The translations under genes were made by a program, and so were the position numbers. DNA of 64,000 bases from Daucus carota subsp. sativus (taxonomy: Eukaryota; Streptophyta; Magnoliopsida; Apiales; Apiaceae): positions 47,767,364 through 47,831,363 of the forward strand of contig NC_030382.2 in NCBI RefSeq assembly GCF_001625215.2, in the 5' to 3' direction. The notes below the pieces were generated by a model that was given only the letters and a program-made list of their open reading frames with translations, did no database searches and was not told the DNA's origin. Positions 46,914 through 60,495 of this stretch are shown here, piece after piece (the first letter of the stretch is position 1; every line of letters starts with the position of its first letter).

Positions 46914-48535
46914 GAATGGATCGAATGGATCGGGGAGACAAGAGGTGGATTTATGAGAAATATAGCAGACCTAATTGTTGATTGTACCGTGCGCCTAATA
47001 TGTTTGTAGTCCGCATTTCATTTACATGTGTCACGAATCGTGACGCACGCCAACTTATATGTCTCATGCATCCGTCTGCCACTTGTTTAACACGTACTCG
47101 TTCTTTTTGAAGGTGTATTTTTTTGACCGAGTTTCCTAGGGGTTCATTCATGTGAGTATCAATATCGAGCGGTTATAAGAGTATTCCAAGAATATCTTTA
47201 TCGTCTAAGATATAATTTAAAATATATAATACGTATATTTCTAAAAATGTTAATTCCAATAATAATTAATCTATTTTATTTTTAATATGTGACTGAAAAA
47301 GAGGAAAATAGGGTGGATGGATAGGATTGAGGGAAATTTTTTAATAATAAAAACGGAGTAAATTTTAGAAAAATTGTACAAAATATTGATTGAATTCTAA
47401 AATAACAAAAATTCGTCCTCTACTTCTAGAAATATGTCGTTTAAATTAAAGAGTAAATTTTAAGATAGTGACTAAAGTTCCTCATTTACACAAATTACTG
47501 GTCAATAATTTACTTTTTAGGTCAGTTTCAGTTTATTTATGATTTTAAGTCGGTTTCTGATTTATTACACAAACAAATATTCTTGAGTTTAAAGTCGGAA
47601 ACAGCCGGAACAAACAGGCTCATAACCTCATCGCTGGCTTTCTTCTTCGTCGCATTTCGGAGTGGAATTTTGGTTGATGCAAGTTAATAAATCCTTTTGT
47701 TTGTTTAAAAAAAACTTTCTTATTTATTTAAATATTGGAAACGGTGTTAATTACAACTTTATCTTCATCACAAAAATTATTCTTATGCCCAAACGAACAA
47801 GGGTGAAGAGTACATGCGGTTGGGCTATATTGGTGGCCAATATTTGGGCCAAGTTAAACTCCACTTTCAGGATTGATTATGCAAGTGACTCTTTCTCAAG
47901 CAATCTGATGTTCTTTTCCGCAAAGATCTCACTGGATAATTAGTTTAATAAAGGCTTCACACCAAGACAAGGTCTCCCGCCTTCTAAAACCCTTAACACT
48001 CCAAAAAATCACAAGTAAAATAAAAAATTATACATGATCCAAAGTTTGCCCGTGCTTTGAGCTAGTTTTATTCTATTATCGTGTCGAGAAATGACCTTAA
48101 TTTTTATTCAAGTCCAAAGTTCGAATTTTATTAAAAATAAATAGATGTGTAATTGTATTTAATTAACTGAATATATATATGTATATATACACATATTTAT
48201 TTTTTTGACAGGACTATATTTATTTGATAAAAATATACGCCACAACATGATAATTTTTATTTTCCCTGTTTTATTAAATATTTTTTCTTATTTCATATCA
48301 TTTTATTATTACTTTTAAGTAGAAATCAATTATTAAGTAGACAAGGTCCAAGCAATTATCAAGCCCGTGACTTCTTGCTTTGTGGGAGATCCAGACACAA
48401 ACAGGAGCAGCCCAGGTAAATTACAGTATTATACTCCTGTCATCATGTGTACTGTACACACATCTACATACACATCTACATCCCTGATCGATGTTTATAT
48501 TACTGGTCTTAAAATTCATAATCTAAATTAGAGAT

Positions 48536-48537
<2 letters not shown>
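46914..48537. other. Promoter side of the RING-H2 gene and spacer
   Basis: No gene supported. The plus-strand frame at 47662-47943 has no recognisable domain. AT-rich overall. Confidence 0.45.

Positions 48538-48602
<65 letters not shown>
48538..48602. repeat. (ATT)n microsatellite
   Basis: About 21 uninterrupted ATT units. A perfect trinucleotide array this long is likely to be highly polymorphic. Confidence 0.97.
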
Positions 48603-48604
<2 letters not shown>

Positions 48605-48913
48605 TTGATATATTAATCTATTGAAATAATGAATTTCTGAAGGTTCTAATGTATGTATTTCTTGTACATTTGTCTTTCCTAGAATAATTCGAATTCCCAA
48701 GTTAATGTAAAATTATATATATTTTTCATTTCATTGGCGAATTAAAAATATTACAATCGAGTTGAAGTCGGTGTCGGTGACCTTTGTTTTTTACGAAAAA
48801 CCTAAAAGGTTTCATTCTTGCTAAATAAGACCCAATTGCTTCTTAATGAATAACCGATCGATAATATTACTTTCAATTAAATAGTATGATGATTAGGCTA
48901 TACTTATACAGTA

Positions 48914-49172
48914 CTCCCTCCGTCTCTAAATACTTTTCATGTTTGTACTTTTCACGTTTGCCAACACACATTTTTAATCGTTAATATCTTTCATTTCGTA
49001 GTAGCATTAAAAATAAAAACTTCACTGTATTAAGGTACTCGTGAATACGAATCTAACAAGATCACTCATGACTATATTTAATTTTATAGATTAGATGTAA
49101 ATTAGTAATTTGTCTCATGTTATGAACAGTACCGACATCCCAAATAGGAAAAGAATAAAGAGACGGAGGGAG
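48914..49172. mobile_element. Stowaway MITE
   Basis: Left end CTCCCTCCGTCTCTAAATA, right end the inverse finishing AGAGACGGAGGGAG, with TA on both sides. Confidence 0.88.
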
Positions 49173-49246
49173 TACTTCTTAAGAAACTGGTAATAAATAA
49201 GTATATGCATACGTACTTTCCCGATTTCAACAAATATTAGAATAGT

Positions 49247-51041
49247 AAATTCCAGTTGTGAATCGAACTTGGAAATATAACGATATCTTCAAATATCTTC
49301 ACGAATGATATCAAATAAAATTTAAAAAGTTACTGAAACAATATTTGGAATATCTGTCGTCCTCAGCTTTTTTTTCATTCTGCAATTCCCCCCTTCACTT
49401 GACCTAATTCAGCTGCTGCAGGGTGCGGTACTCTGATTATCTCGTGGGCGTGTACTCTAGGGCGGGGTGGCCTCATTTTGATTTGTCAAGATTTTGACCA
49501 TAGATCCATCTGCTGACCTTGTAAGTGGATTTATATGTTTGATCATGATCAAGGTACAATCTTTTCATGGTTTTCCTGTTGATTTTAATGAGTTTATTAT
49601 GGGTTTTTGTTATGTGTTTTTTGTATTCAAAATTTCTTTTTTTGTGTGCATCTTTTATGTATATTATGTGTGTTATGTGTGTATTCTATCCATCTATGTG
49701 TGTTATATATTGATGATTATAGTCTAGTCTTGTTGGTTTCTTGTCATTGCTGTGAATTGGTTGTGCAATCGTTGAGTGGATGTGGATGTTGTTTAGTAGG
49801 TTAAGTTTAAGACTTTTACATATTCTCAGGCTTGGTTTCTGAATTTTAATTTGACTTTACTACCCTCTGAGAAAGGTTTCATTCTTATAAGATCTCTGTT
49901 GAAGTGTTGATGCTTGTTACTCTAGGATATTGATCTATGTGATTTTTACATTTTTGTCGGTAGCAGTGCAGGTGGTCTAGTGTTTGTTATAATGAATGTA
50001 ATGAAGGTCGAATCCGTTACGTTTTTCAATCCATAATTATTATGATTGGTTGATTTTTTAGGTAATAATTTATTTGTAAATTGGATTGGTCTTAGTTACG
50101 GGTTTCTCTTTTATTGACTATTCATTATTTGTTTCTTTAAATAGAACAGTTACTTTAAATTGTGATTGTAATCGGAGGGATATTCTTTATGAATATTTAT
50201 TACAATTTATGGGAGTCATTAATTATGACTTTATTATGCCTTTAATGGTTTTGTTCAAGTTTGGATGCCATTTTATGGCTTGTTTACCATTTTGACTCAC
50301 TTGATTGTTGCTAATCTTGAATTTTATTTTTTCTCGAGTAATTGCTTTTAAATATATGCCATAAATGCTTTAATTCTCATTGATTAGAGTTTAATCCAAT
50401 TTGTTAACCGGTGTATATTTATTTGCAGTCTTGATTCATGGTTTTGTTCGTACCGTATATGGGTGGCCATAATTGATGGCGTATATTCTTGGCCTAATAA
50501 TCGGCAATTTGGTGCCATTTTGTTGGCTTGTTTATTAATTTTAATTTAATTTTTATTTAAAATTTTAGATATTTTTTGAAAATTATAGTTTTATTTTAAT
50601 ACATTTTATTAATTATTCTTAGTAATTATTTATTTTTTTATATATCTAGCCAAAGGGTCTCCCTTTGGTTAGATATATTTTTTATTCTGTTTTCTTTCTT
50701 ATTTTATCTTCTTTTTGTCAAAATATTATATATATATCATTTCTACTACTTGTACCATTTTTTGATAATCTATACTGATTTTAATTATTAAATTTATTAT
50801 TATTAATTTCTTGTTATTAATGGATCGTATTTGTTTCAGGTGGCGTGGTCTTACAAATTGGGACGATTTCCTTTCGGACATTAAGGTCTTATTGTCTAAG
50901 CTTCCGGAGACATTTTCATGTCTTTCGGTTAGATGATAAGCTTTTTTGAATGAAAGAAACTCCTCGGAGTATTGGCGTTTATCGATACGAGCAAGTGTAT
51001 TTCTGTAAAAAAAAAAAAAAAAAAAATTCCAGTTGTGAATC
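49247..51041 (+). mobile_element. Poly(A)-tailed retroposed insert with 18-bp duplications
   Basis: The 18-bp sequence aaattccagttgtgaatc occurs at 49247-49264 and again at 51024-51041. The second copy directly follows a run of 20 A (51007-51026). This is the mark of target-primed reverse transcription. The insert (49265-51023, 1.76 kb) has no long open frame: the best are about 60-77 codons of AT-rich, featureless sequence. No reverse transcriptase is seen. It could be a truncated or non-autonomous LINE or a retrocopy of a long non-coding or unspliced RNA. It carries a strong hairpin at 50640-50679. The plus orientation is set by the A tail. Confidence 0.8.
50640..50679 (+). repeat. Strong hairpin inside the retroposed insert
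   Basis: Arms of about 18 bp, ATATATCTAGCCAAAGGG and its inverse with a single mismatch, around a TCT loop. It lies about 330 bp before the poly(A) tail and could be an RNA structural element of the source transcript. Confidence 0.75.
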
Positions 51042-52395
51042 AGCTGTTAAACTCAAAACACGGAGACTACTACAATTGTGGCTTTACTCACCTATCGTCC
51101 TTTACGTCCAAATTCGCCTAAAATAATTTTGCATCATATTAAATATTTGTTTAAAAAAATTCTAATTCATAAAAATTCTTAGTCGAAATGTCGCATCAAA
51201 GAATTTCTAAGTCAAATATCGACAAACGAGTAAGTTAGAAATCAACAAATTATTAGTTTACAGAAGTTAAATATATACTATTTTTATTACATAAAAAACC
51301 CGTTAATTAAATTAATTTAGCAAAAAAATGGTTATTTTGAACAGTTAAATAAATAAAGTATTGTACAGTACGCGGTATAGTAGACACTAGAAAACAACAG
51401 AAAGAGTGCGGAAAAGTGGAACTATGAATCAACAAAACAAAAGCGCTGACAATGATGAGATGAGCGCAGCTGCAGCATAGGTGTTACGTTACGTACTTTG
51501 CCCGAGTCAACTCGTTTTTTAACACGCCCAGCCAACTTGTCTCTCATCTTCACGTTATTTTTAAGCAAAATCTTGATCCTCCTTTACTCTACTGTGCCAC
51601 TTTTTTTTTTCACAGAACATATTCAACCGCTAGTATAAATATTATTTTACCAAAATCTATTTTATTTATTTCATCTTTCAGACACACACACATTCGACCA
51701 GGTTGCTGTGAGGTTGGATTTCAGACCCCGAGTAAACGTGTTGTGAGACTGAGCTTCCCAGGCTGACCAAACCAAACACCCTTTGTCTTTGAGAATATTT
51801 TTAACACTTACAAGTAGTTAAACTATTAGTTTGGCCTCTTTATATTGAAGGAATATATGTTAAGGTAACACATTTCTTGGACTTTTATCTTTTTTCTTTA
51901 AATATTATTTCAGGGGTCTATTTTGGTGATGTGTTCTTTTCTGACATTTTGCATTTGATGTTCATTTGTTTTGGATTTATATGACTTCTTTAGCTGGACT
52001 GAACCAGGGCTTTTTCTATTTTTATTTGGGTTTATCTATTAAAGTTTGTATCTTGATTTCTTTTATGGGTTTAAGTGTGAACTCAGGCCTCTGGGACTTG
52101 GGAACTTAATTATATACTTGATTAGTTGTAAAGATTTAATCTTGATTGATGATCTGGGCTTATAGACCAAAACTGGATAATGGGTTGAAGTGATTTTAGA
52201 TCATTAGGTGATAGATTTCTGAGTTTTGATTAGAGCTATCTTTGAAATTACTGTACTTATTGTTAGGAGTTTTGTTGTTGATGAATCTTGATAATGGTCA
52301 TGATAGTTGTAGTGGAAGTTTGTGAATTTCTGGCAATGTTACTACAGGGGACTTTTGTGTGATTTCTGTAAAACATAACAGTACTACTGATTTTG
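51042..52395 (+). promoter_or_regulatory. Promoter and 5' leader region of the PERK gene
   Basis: No other gene is seen. The leader probably starts near the GC-richer stretch at about 51680-51770. Several ATGs precede the chosen start, so the leader may contain an intron or uORFs; this cannot be settled from sequence alone. Confidence 0.4.
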
Positions 52396-55300
52396 ATGGC
52401 AACATCACCATCTCCAAACTCATCATCACCTTCTTCTTCTGCTGCTGCTGACCCACCTGTGGCCACCACTGCTGCTCCCCAGCCTCAGCCATTTCCACCT
52501 CCTCCAGATTCTAATTCTGCTGCTCAGCCTAATGCAGCTCCTGCTACCCCTTCTGCTATTACTGCTAAACCTCCTTCTGAAGCTCCCACTAGTTCTACCA
52601 ATTCAACATCATCGCCTCCTCCTCCTGCTAATTCGCCACCCCCTTCCTCTAGTCCTCCTCCATCGACACCGATTCCATTAAGTCCACCTACACTAACACC
52701 ACCGACAAGTACTCCTCCACCTGCACCACCGGCAGGTCCTCCTAATACAACGCCACCGTCAAGTCCCCCTACACCTATACCCCCAAAAAGTCCTCCTATA
52801 CCCCAAACTAGTCCTCCTCCTCCACCAAGTCCATCACCTCCTTCTGTACCTCCACCTACACCCGCAACAACTCCACCTGCACCACCATCAAATCCTCCCA
52901 CACCACCAGCAAGTCCTCCTACACCCCCAACAAACCCACCAGTTAGTCCTCCTACGCCACCAGCAAGTCCTCCTAAACCATCTTCAAGTCCTCCTACGTC
53001 ACCAGCAAGTCCGCCTAAGCCCCCAACAAATCCTCCTACACCGCCAGCAAGTCCACCTAAGCCATTGCCAAGTCCTACGCCACCCAAGCCATTGCCAAGT
53101 CCTACGCCACCAGCAAGTCCACCCAAGCCCCCAGCAAGTCCTCCACCTACACCACCCTCTGATCCACCAAAGATTCCTGCAGTTCCTCCATTGAATTCTC
53201 CTCCCAATTTGCCTTCACCACTCCCAGGAAAAAGACTCTCCCCTCCACCTTCATCAATACCTTCTCCTCCTTCACCTCCTCAAGTACCAGTGCCTCCATC
53301 AGGTAATCCGTCTACAAACAACTCTAATAAGCCCTCGACCTCGAATTCTGAAGATAATGGTGGCATTGGTATTGGAGGGACCGTAGCTGTTGTTTTGATA
53401 ATAGGTCTCATACTGCTTAGTGCATGTGGAACAGTTATTTGGTGTGTCAGAAAGCGAAAGAAGAAATCTTCTGCAGTTAATGGTGGTCATGTTTTACCAA
53501 CCTCACGGAGCTCTTCTCCAAAATCAGGTAGTGCTTTAAAAAATCATTTGTTTCATTCAGATTGCAAACTAAGAGTATATAGTGGAGCAGTTCCAGCAAA
53601 TGATTTGATTTAGCTTAATTGCAGAGAAGAACTTGATCTGTCATGGCATTGCAACTATAAAAATATAAGATAATTTATGACTTCCCGATAATGATTCATG
53701 ACATTTTAAGATATTATATTAGTATACTAGAGGTTATGAAGTAAATGTAAGATCAATCTGTGATGTTCAGATTCAGGCTTACTAAAAGCACAGGCATCAG
53801 CAGCCCATGGTGAGAATGGTAGTGGCAGTGGATTTGTATATTCGCCAGCAGAGCCTGGTGGATTGGGTAATTCGAGATCGTGGTTTACTTATGAAGAACT
53901 TTTGGAGGCTACAAATGGATTTTCGGAGCAGAATCTACTGGGTGAAGGTGGATTTGGCTCTGTGTACAAAGGCTACCTACCAGATGGAAGAGAGATAGCA
54001 GTAAAGCAACTGAAGATTGGAGGTGGACAGGGAGAACGAGAATTTAAAGCAGAAGTTGAGATAATTAGCCGTGTACACCACCGGCATTTGGTTTCCTTAG
54101 TCGGTTACTGCATTTTTGAAAATCAAAGGATGCTTGTGTATGACTATGTCCCCAACAACAACTTGTACTTCCATCTTCATGGTAAATTTTAGTGGTTAAG
54201 TAAATGCGCTGAGATAATTTTATTGGCTACTTAGTCTAACATGGTTATACTCGTCTTTCATAGGGGAAGGCATGCCAGTAATGAAGTGGGAAACACGCGT
54301 AAAGGTTGCCATTGGTGCAGCTCGTGGAATTGCTTATCTCCATGAAGATTGTAATATTCTACTCCTTTTCTGTTTAAGCATTTTGAAGAGTTTATCAATC
54401 GACTTCACATGTTAACAGCTCTTGGAAAGTGATCATAAGCACTATATACTTGCTGCATACTCAGTAGCATGTCAACTTCCGGTCTTTTTGATGCACTTTC
54501 CTTTCCTTTGATTAGTGTTAGCAGTGATAAGTTATCAGTATCGAACAGTCACACTGTTGCATTGACTAGAAACACTGTCATTAATCTTGTGCCAAAACTT
54601 GCAAATAATATACTAGTATAATGGCATAACAATCATGTAGGGGTGCCCATTATGCTGACTAGTGACTACAGTGAACACTATTTGAGACGGCAAAAGGATT
54701 CTAAATTTCTGGTATCGTGTCATGACATGACCTGGTCTAGGACTTCAATATACCGAGAGCTGCTCACTTTATGAAAATATTTCTTATTAAAGCTTATGGT
54801 AGTCATGCTATTGTCTTGATAGGAGTCACAAATTATGTACGTGAAATCTTGAATCACCATACCGACAGTCAAAAGAACCAGAGTTGCCTAAACATATTAA
54901 ACTGATCAGCAGCTAACCTGCTTCAGCTTGCAGCCTTGCTCAGTTGTATGACACATATATTATTTCATTGTTTGATAAGCCATTATTTTGTTCAATTTTA
55001 CAGGTAATCCTCGCATAATTCATCGAGATATCAAGTCATCAAATATTCTTTTAGATAACAACTTTGAATCACGGGTATGCTAAATCTTCATTGATTTTCT
55101 TTGGCTAATCTTTGTATATGCTTGATTGTTTTCTAATATTCTTTTCCCTTTTACAGGTTTCTGATTTTGGGCTTGCAAAACTTGCTTTGGATGCAAATTC
55201 ACATATAACAACACGTGTTATGGGAACCTTCGGGTTAGTACTACAATTATTAAGATAAAAAAACAGTCAGTAAATATTATATCAATGCATAAAATTTTTG

Positions 55301-56623
55301 ATGGTTAAAGAGGCTTAAGATTAATTTCATTTTCAGATACATGGCTCCTGAATATGCAGCTAGTGGTAAATTGACTGAAAAATCTGATGTTTATTCTTAT
55401 GGCGTTGTGCTTCTGGAACTAATTACTGGACGCAAGCCTGTGGATTCTTCTCAACCCTTGGGAGATGAAAGTTTAGTTGAATGGGTTAGTTATTGCTTGC
55501 GGAATTTATTCATCTTTAGTATTTTTCTTCATTGTTCTTCTTGCATATGCTGGCCTATTTCAGTGCTGTTAAATCTTATGCATTATCTCTGTACTGTATT
55601 AAATACCGTCTTTATCCTTGTTTAATGTCTTTGTTTTTTCATAGGAGTCCACTATTAGTACAAGTTGCTCAAATAATAATCTGTGTTGCTTCTTTTTAAA
55701 GAAAAAAAATTAGATATGTAGTTGTTGTGCTTCTTGAGCTTTCACACTTTTAGTGGGGAAAGTTTTTTTGCTTACGCCTGTTTTTACGTGCATAATAATT
55801 AATAAAAAGTTATGGAGGTCATATATATAATTGTTGAACATTTTTAATATAGCCTTGTTGCTTTAGTCACCAATTAAATTTAAACTTTTAGGCTACAGCA
55901 TGGATAAAACTTCGCTCTGTGTCAATAATATGTAGAGAAGTTCAAAACTCTGAGAGATTACAGGCATTGGCAGTCTTATGTTTTTTTCTTTCAATTTTCT
56001 TGTAAAAAGTATATAGCTTTTATAATGTGACTAATATGTTAATTGGATATTGTTAAGATCCGTTGAAGGTCTGGTACTCATCCATAAATGATCAAGTTAT
56101 ACACTAGAAAATTCTACTTGCTATCTGAATGATATCCTCCTATCACTCTACCCCTTTACCAAGAACTTTTAATATTTTCATTTAGGCTCGACCCTTGCTT
56201 GGTCATGCACTTGAGACAGAGGATTTTACAGCATTGGCAGATCCAGGGCTTGAAAATAACTATGTCGACATTGAGATGTTTAGACTGATTGAGGCTGCTG
56301 CAGCTTGCGTGCGACATTCAGCTGTGAAGAGACCACAAATGGGGCAGGTATTGTTTTCCTGACTCGTCTTCATTTTTTAGTATACGTCTTAAAATTTACC
56401 GGATGTCTTATCTTCATAAGTTTGTAATTATCAGGTTGTGAGAGCATTTGATAGCATGGTCACTGCAGACTTAACCAACGGTATGAGAGTCGGTGAAAGT
56501 GAGGTATTCAACTCTGCAGAACAATCTGCAGAAATCAGATTGTTTAGGAGGATGGCATTTGGTAGTCAAAATTACAGTACAGATTACTTTAGTCAAGGTA
56601 GTAAAAATAGTCATTTGCCCTGA
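52396..56623 (+). CDS. Proline-rich receptor-like protein kinase (PERK)
   Basis: Eight exons: 52396-53527, 53771-54181, 54264-54350, 55004-55074, 55157-55233, 55337-55484, 56186-56347, 56435-56623; phases join to 758 aa. Residues 1 to about 320 form an extracellular Pro/Ser/Thr-rich region of SPP and SPPTPP repeats like extensin, without a classical signal peptide, as usual in PERKs. The membrane span is about 329-351, followed by RKRKKK. Kinase parts: glycine loop GEGGFGSV (435-442), K456 in AVKQL, HRDIK with D552 (an RD kinase), DFG with D570, then MAPEYA and the C-lobe. It should be an active Ser/Thr kinase at the plasma membrane; PERKs sense or bind the cell wall and act in root growth, wounding and calcium signalling. 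Arabidopsis PERK8/10/13 are likely closest, but which one is unresolved. Confidence 0.95.
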
Positions 56624-57617
56624 TGTACATTTCTTGTATAGCTCAATTATTTAGATATATCTAGAAAGTGTCAAAATAAAGCAGATTTGCTGCTCAGCTG
56701 AGAGAGGTACGAGTTACCTCAGTTTTGAACTCCAATAGATAGAAAAGAAGAGAAGCTCGGAATTTAATTTTGCAAGTAAGTTCCATAGCGTCTTTTATAT
56801 CTATAATTTGATTTAATGCTTTGTGAAGAAAGAAATTCACATAAAAATATCATGTACTTACTCAAACGAGTATAATTTCCCTTGATTAGTAGGCCAAGTG
56901 TGGGAAACACTATGGCTTGGTGTGGAGAAGAGCAAGACTTGTCACAAGATTTCATTATAAATTCCCGTAGCTAATATTCTGAGCAAGCAATCTCTATCCT
57001 TCTGTTGATTAAGTTTCCACTTTCCGCATCTATACATGTGTATCAATCAACCTGAGTTTAACTTCTCAGGGATTCCTGTGCCTTAGCCAGCCAGAGGTGG
57101 CATTCTTCATCTTTATTTCAATCATTGTGGTGAATGTTCATATCAAGTTAACATTCTGTTATAATCTCATTGGTTATGAATGATAGTTTGATCATACAAC
57201 TGCTTCAACCTCTGAAACATAATTTTGGATTGTAGTTTTATGTGTGTATTGCACATAACTGACTGAGAATTGGGGTACTTTGTATAAGATTGCTTAGAAA
57301 GTGTAATACTTTCCCCCTTTTCTTTTTTCCTGGGTTTGAAATACAGAAGAAACGAGTGCACCAGCTTATTCATCAAACTGCAGACTTGCACTTTGTAACT
57401 ACTATTGAAATTTTATGCAGCAACAAATATTTACTCTTCTTTCTTTAAACAGAAACAATCCACAATGGAAGTTCTGAGAGAAAGTTGATAGATAAAGATG
57501 ATATTAACCTGTTCTTACGTAAATTCTCCTTCGCAATAAGCTTTGTAATTATATAGTAATGAATTACAATGGTGCCAATGTCTAACAATATTATACACCA
57601 AAACATAATGAACTTTC
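56624..57617. other. Convergent 3' flanks of PERK and Zim17-like genes
   Basis: Contains both 3' UTRs; no separate gene is supported. Confidence 0.5.
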
Positions 57618-59582
57618 TCAAACTTGGTCAGCATCAGGGCCCCCATTTCCGTCCTCTCGAAAATCATACTCAACCACAAGATTAAGATTGTCTACCAATC
57701 TGTGATATTGTGAGCATCCTGCACACTGCAAAGAAATGTCAGAAGCTAGTACGGATAGTTACAGAGATTCAACACATTTAAAATTTGAAAGTGACACCCT
57801 AAATGTATCTTATGCTTCAAAGTCTGACTTAAAGCAACATATATGACCTTGGCAATATCTACCGTTAACACTAGAACTAATAATTTTCTTTTGATAGTTT
57901 AGAATTAGAGCTTCTAAACTGGTAAAAGAAGGTCGTCTTTACTCTAGCAACCGAGCTGAAGTAAAAGAAAATATACCTGAATATAAACTGTTCCTTTTTC
58001 ATATGCCAGTTTGTTTATGAGCCTTTGCGATCTCTCGCCACATATATTACAAGTAAACTGGACTAACAAACTTCTTCTTGGGAGTTTTAAGTCGATACTA
58101 ACTTCCTGCAACACAAGGTACCGAGGCAAGTGTCACTAATGCAAAAAACAATACAGAGAACATATTACGTCAACTATTCAGATACCATGAACACAGAAAC
58201 CAATGAACCATATTGGTCTATTTCACAAAAGAAAAACATAAAGCATCTTGAAAAATTATCTATTCTTTGCCTCACATCCTTGCTAGTGGTTTAAAGATTT
58301 GGATGATTTTTAATTCTCCAATATGCTTAATACTAAAAAGGCTTACTGAGTAACACTGACATTCAAATAGATATAAATTTCCTCGGATGAGCATATATCA
58401 CTTCAAATAATGCAACAACCACAATTGCAGATTTGCCTCCTAGGAGCAACTCCAACGATGAAAAACTCTTAACTAAAAAATGAGTTGGCATACCAAAAAT
58501 AAAAAATATAAATAATCTCATGAAAATATCACACTTCAACCATACTCTCCCCTTGATTCTAGCTAAGCGCCTATGGATGACTATATTTGTTGAACCACTA
58601 CAGACCACATCAACAATCACTATATTAAAACAATACATTCTATTTATAACAACTTAAAATAATAACATGCTATATTTAAAATATAGCCAATCAATATAGC
58701 CGGTACCATCAAAACAAAATGTGTTACAGGTTCAACATATATTACATTATGTCTTGCATGTCCAATTTGGCCAACCATTATAGCCAACCCTATCGGATAT
58801 TTCTAAAATATAAATCAGACGTCTTCTACTTATCAAACAATTCATGCAGGTGTTTGCTATCATTTCATGACAAATATGATATTAAAATAGATGTTAATTG
58901 ATGCTATCGTCTAACCATAGAAAAACCTCAAAGACTAAATTCTTCTTCTTTTTGACAGGATTTAAAACTAACTTTTAAGCATAAGTATTTTCATAAAACT
59001 TAACTACACATTTGCATACTAATAATGAAGATTAATAATTTATCAATTCACAACATCATTAGCACAAAGATTGCAGCTTCAAGTCATTAACAACAAAAGT
59101 TCCAACTTAATCACAACAAAATTGTACCTGTGCAGATTCATTCGAATCAACCGAGTTCACTGACCCAGGAACCGCTTCAGCATTATCATCAAAACACGAA
59201 ACAACGGAAGCTGACATTACACATCTTAGTGCCCATGACTGCTTCTGTGAAATTTTCAGCCTGTAAACCACAATCAGGGACATATACACATATACACATA
59301 CATAACATATCTACATACATATTAGCTACAAAAAACATATATACATACATACATATATAGTTCAACAGAGTTAATCAAAAAACTAAAGCAAATATCATAA
59401 ACCCTAGAATCAATTAAAATTAAAGAAAATAGATACCTGCAAGATTTAGGGGTTTTATTAGGATTACACAAATCAGGCCTAAAGGAGTTAGGGCATGAAA
59501 TTGAGGAAATGGGTTGACGAGAAATGGGGGAAAATGAAGAAAAGGCGGGAAAATTGTAGAGCAAATTAGTGCTAGTAGCCAT
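57618..59582 (-). CDS. Zim17/DNL-type zinc-finger protein, probably plastid
   Basis: Four exons: 59582-59437, 59260-59128, 58105-57977, 57725-57618, GT-AG, giving 171 aa. The first 50 or so residues (MATSTNLLYNFPAFSSFSP...) are Ser/Pro-rich, uncharged and typical of a chloroplast transit peptide. The DNL zinc finger has Cys pairs C112/C115 (TCNICGER) and C137/C140 (CAGCSQYH), with the conserved ERSQRLINKLAYEKGTVYIQ between them and the NLNLVVEYDF end. Zim17/HEP proteins keep organellar Hsp70 soluble and active; plants have mitochondrial and plastid versions. An Arabidopsis plastid homologue (At5g27280) is recalled from memory. Intron 2 is about 1 kb. Confidence 0.92.
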
Positions 59583-60495
59583 TGATGACAGAGTTTTGTG
59601 AATACTTGTCGGGCCGGGTCATGCCCTTCATAAACAGCAATCCATTTTCAGATTATTAATTTAGTTTCCGAAATTGCCCTCCTTATTTTCCTGACTCCTT
59701 TTCTTTTAGCAAAATAGTAAAAGAAAGATACTGTATATATTAGAGTATCATCTTAACTGAATTTTAATATAAAAAATCAATTTTTTTTGTACCAATTAAA
59801 CTGAAAAAAAATTGAGGAATGGTGGAAAGATGAAGTAATTATTATGCAGTAATTTAAGAAATTTGATTTTTTGCGAGATACTATATTATGACTTCTAAAT
59901 ATAGGTATTCATTTTGTAGTTTATGTGTTTATTTAATAATTTAACTAGAAATCTACACTTATTATACTATAATAATAATAATAATATAAGGAGACAGTTG
60001 TAAACACTACCGATTACTACAATAAAGCTTATAAAGAATGGTCTTATAAAGGATGGTCTTCCTGCCTACTACTTTTTACTTAGAAAGATTTTAATTGATG
60101 GAGATTTTTATGCATACAGGAGTCATCATTATTAATAGGATTTGAGCCGATCCACCTAACAAAAAAGTGATTGTTAGCGTACCGCGAGCACACACTAAAA
60201 ACTCTGTATAAAGAAATGTCCAACTGCATACTATTTTCACTAATCACTAATTACAAAGAAGATATGCAAAAGGGCTAATACTTGAGTATTCTAAATCCAC
60301 AATTAATTTATGTTTGCAAAGATGTTGCAAAAAGTTGTGTGTACAGGTATGGATTGATTAATCAGTGGATCAAGTGATGATAAAAAAGTTGATGTGCTTT
60401 TGAATCCTGTTCCATCAACTTGATTAGTGATCAAGAGATTTTTTGCAACATATAAGCAACAATTCCTATTCTCTAACCAAGTGTTGCCATTATAA
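59583..60495. other. Spacer between Zim17-like and PHO1-like genes
   Basis: Promoter side of the Zim17-like gene and 3' UTR of the PHO1-like gene, both minus. No other gene is supported. Confidence 0.5.

Noticed and set aside
52524-53207. 227-codon Gly/Val-rich frame on the minus strand
   Set aside because: It is the antisense of the proline-rich exon of PERK; Pro codons (CCN) read backwards as Gly (NGG/GGN). The plus strand has the complete gene.
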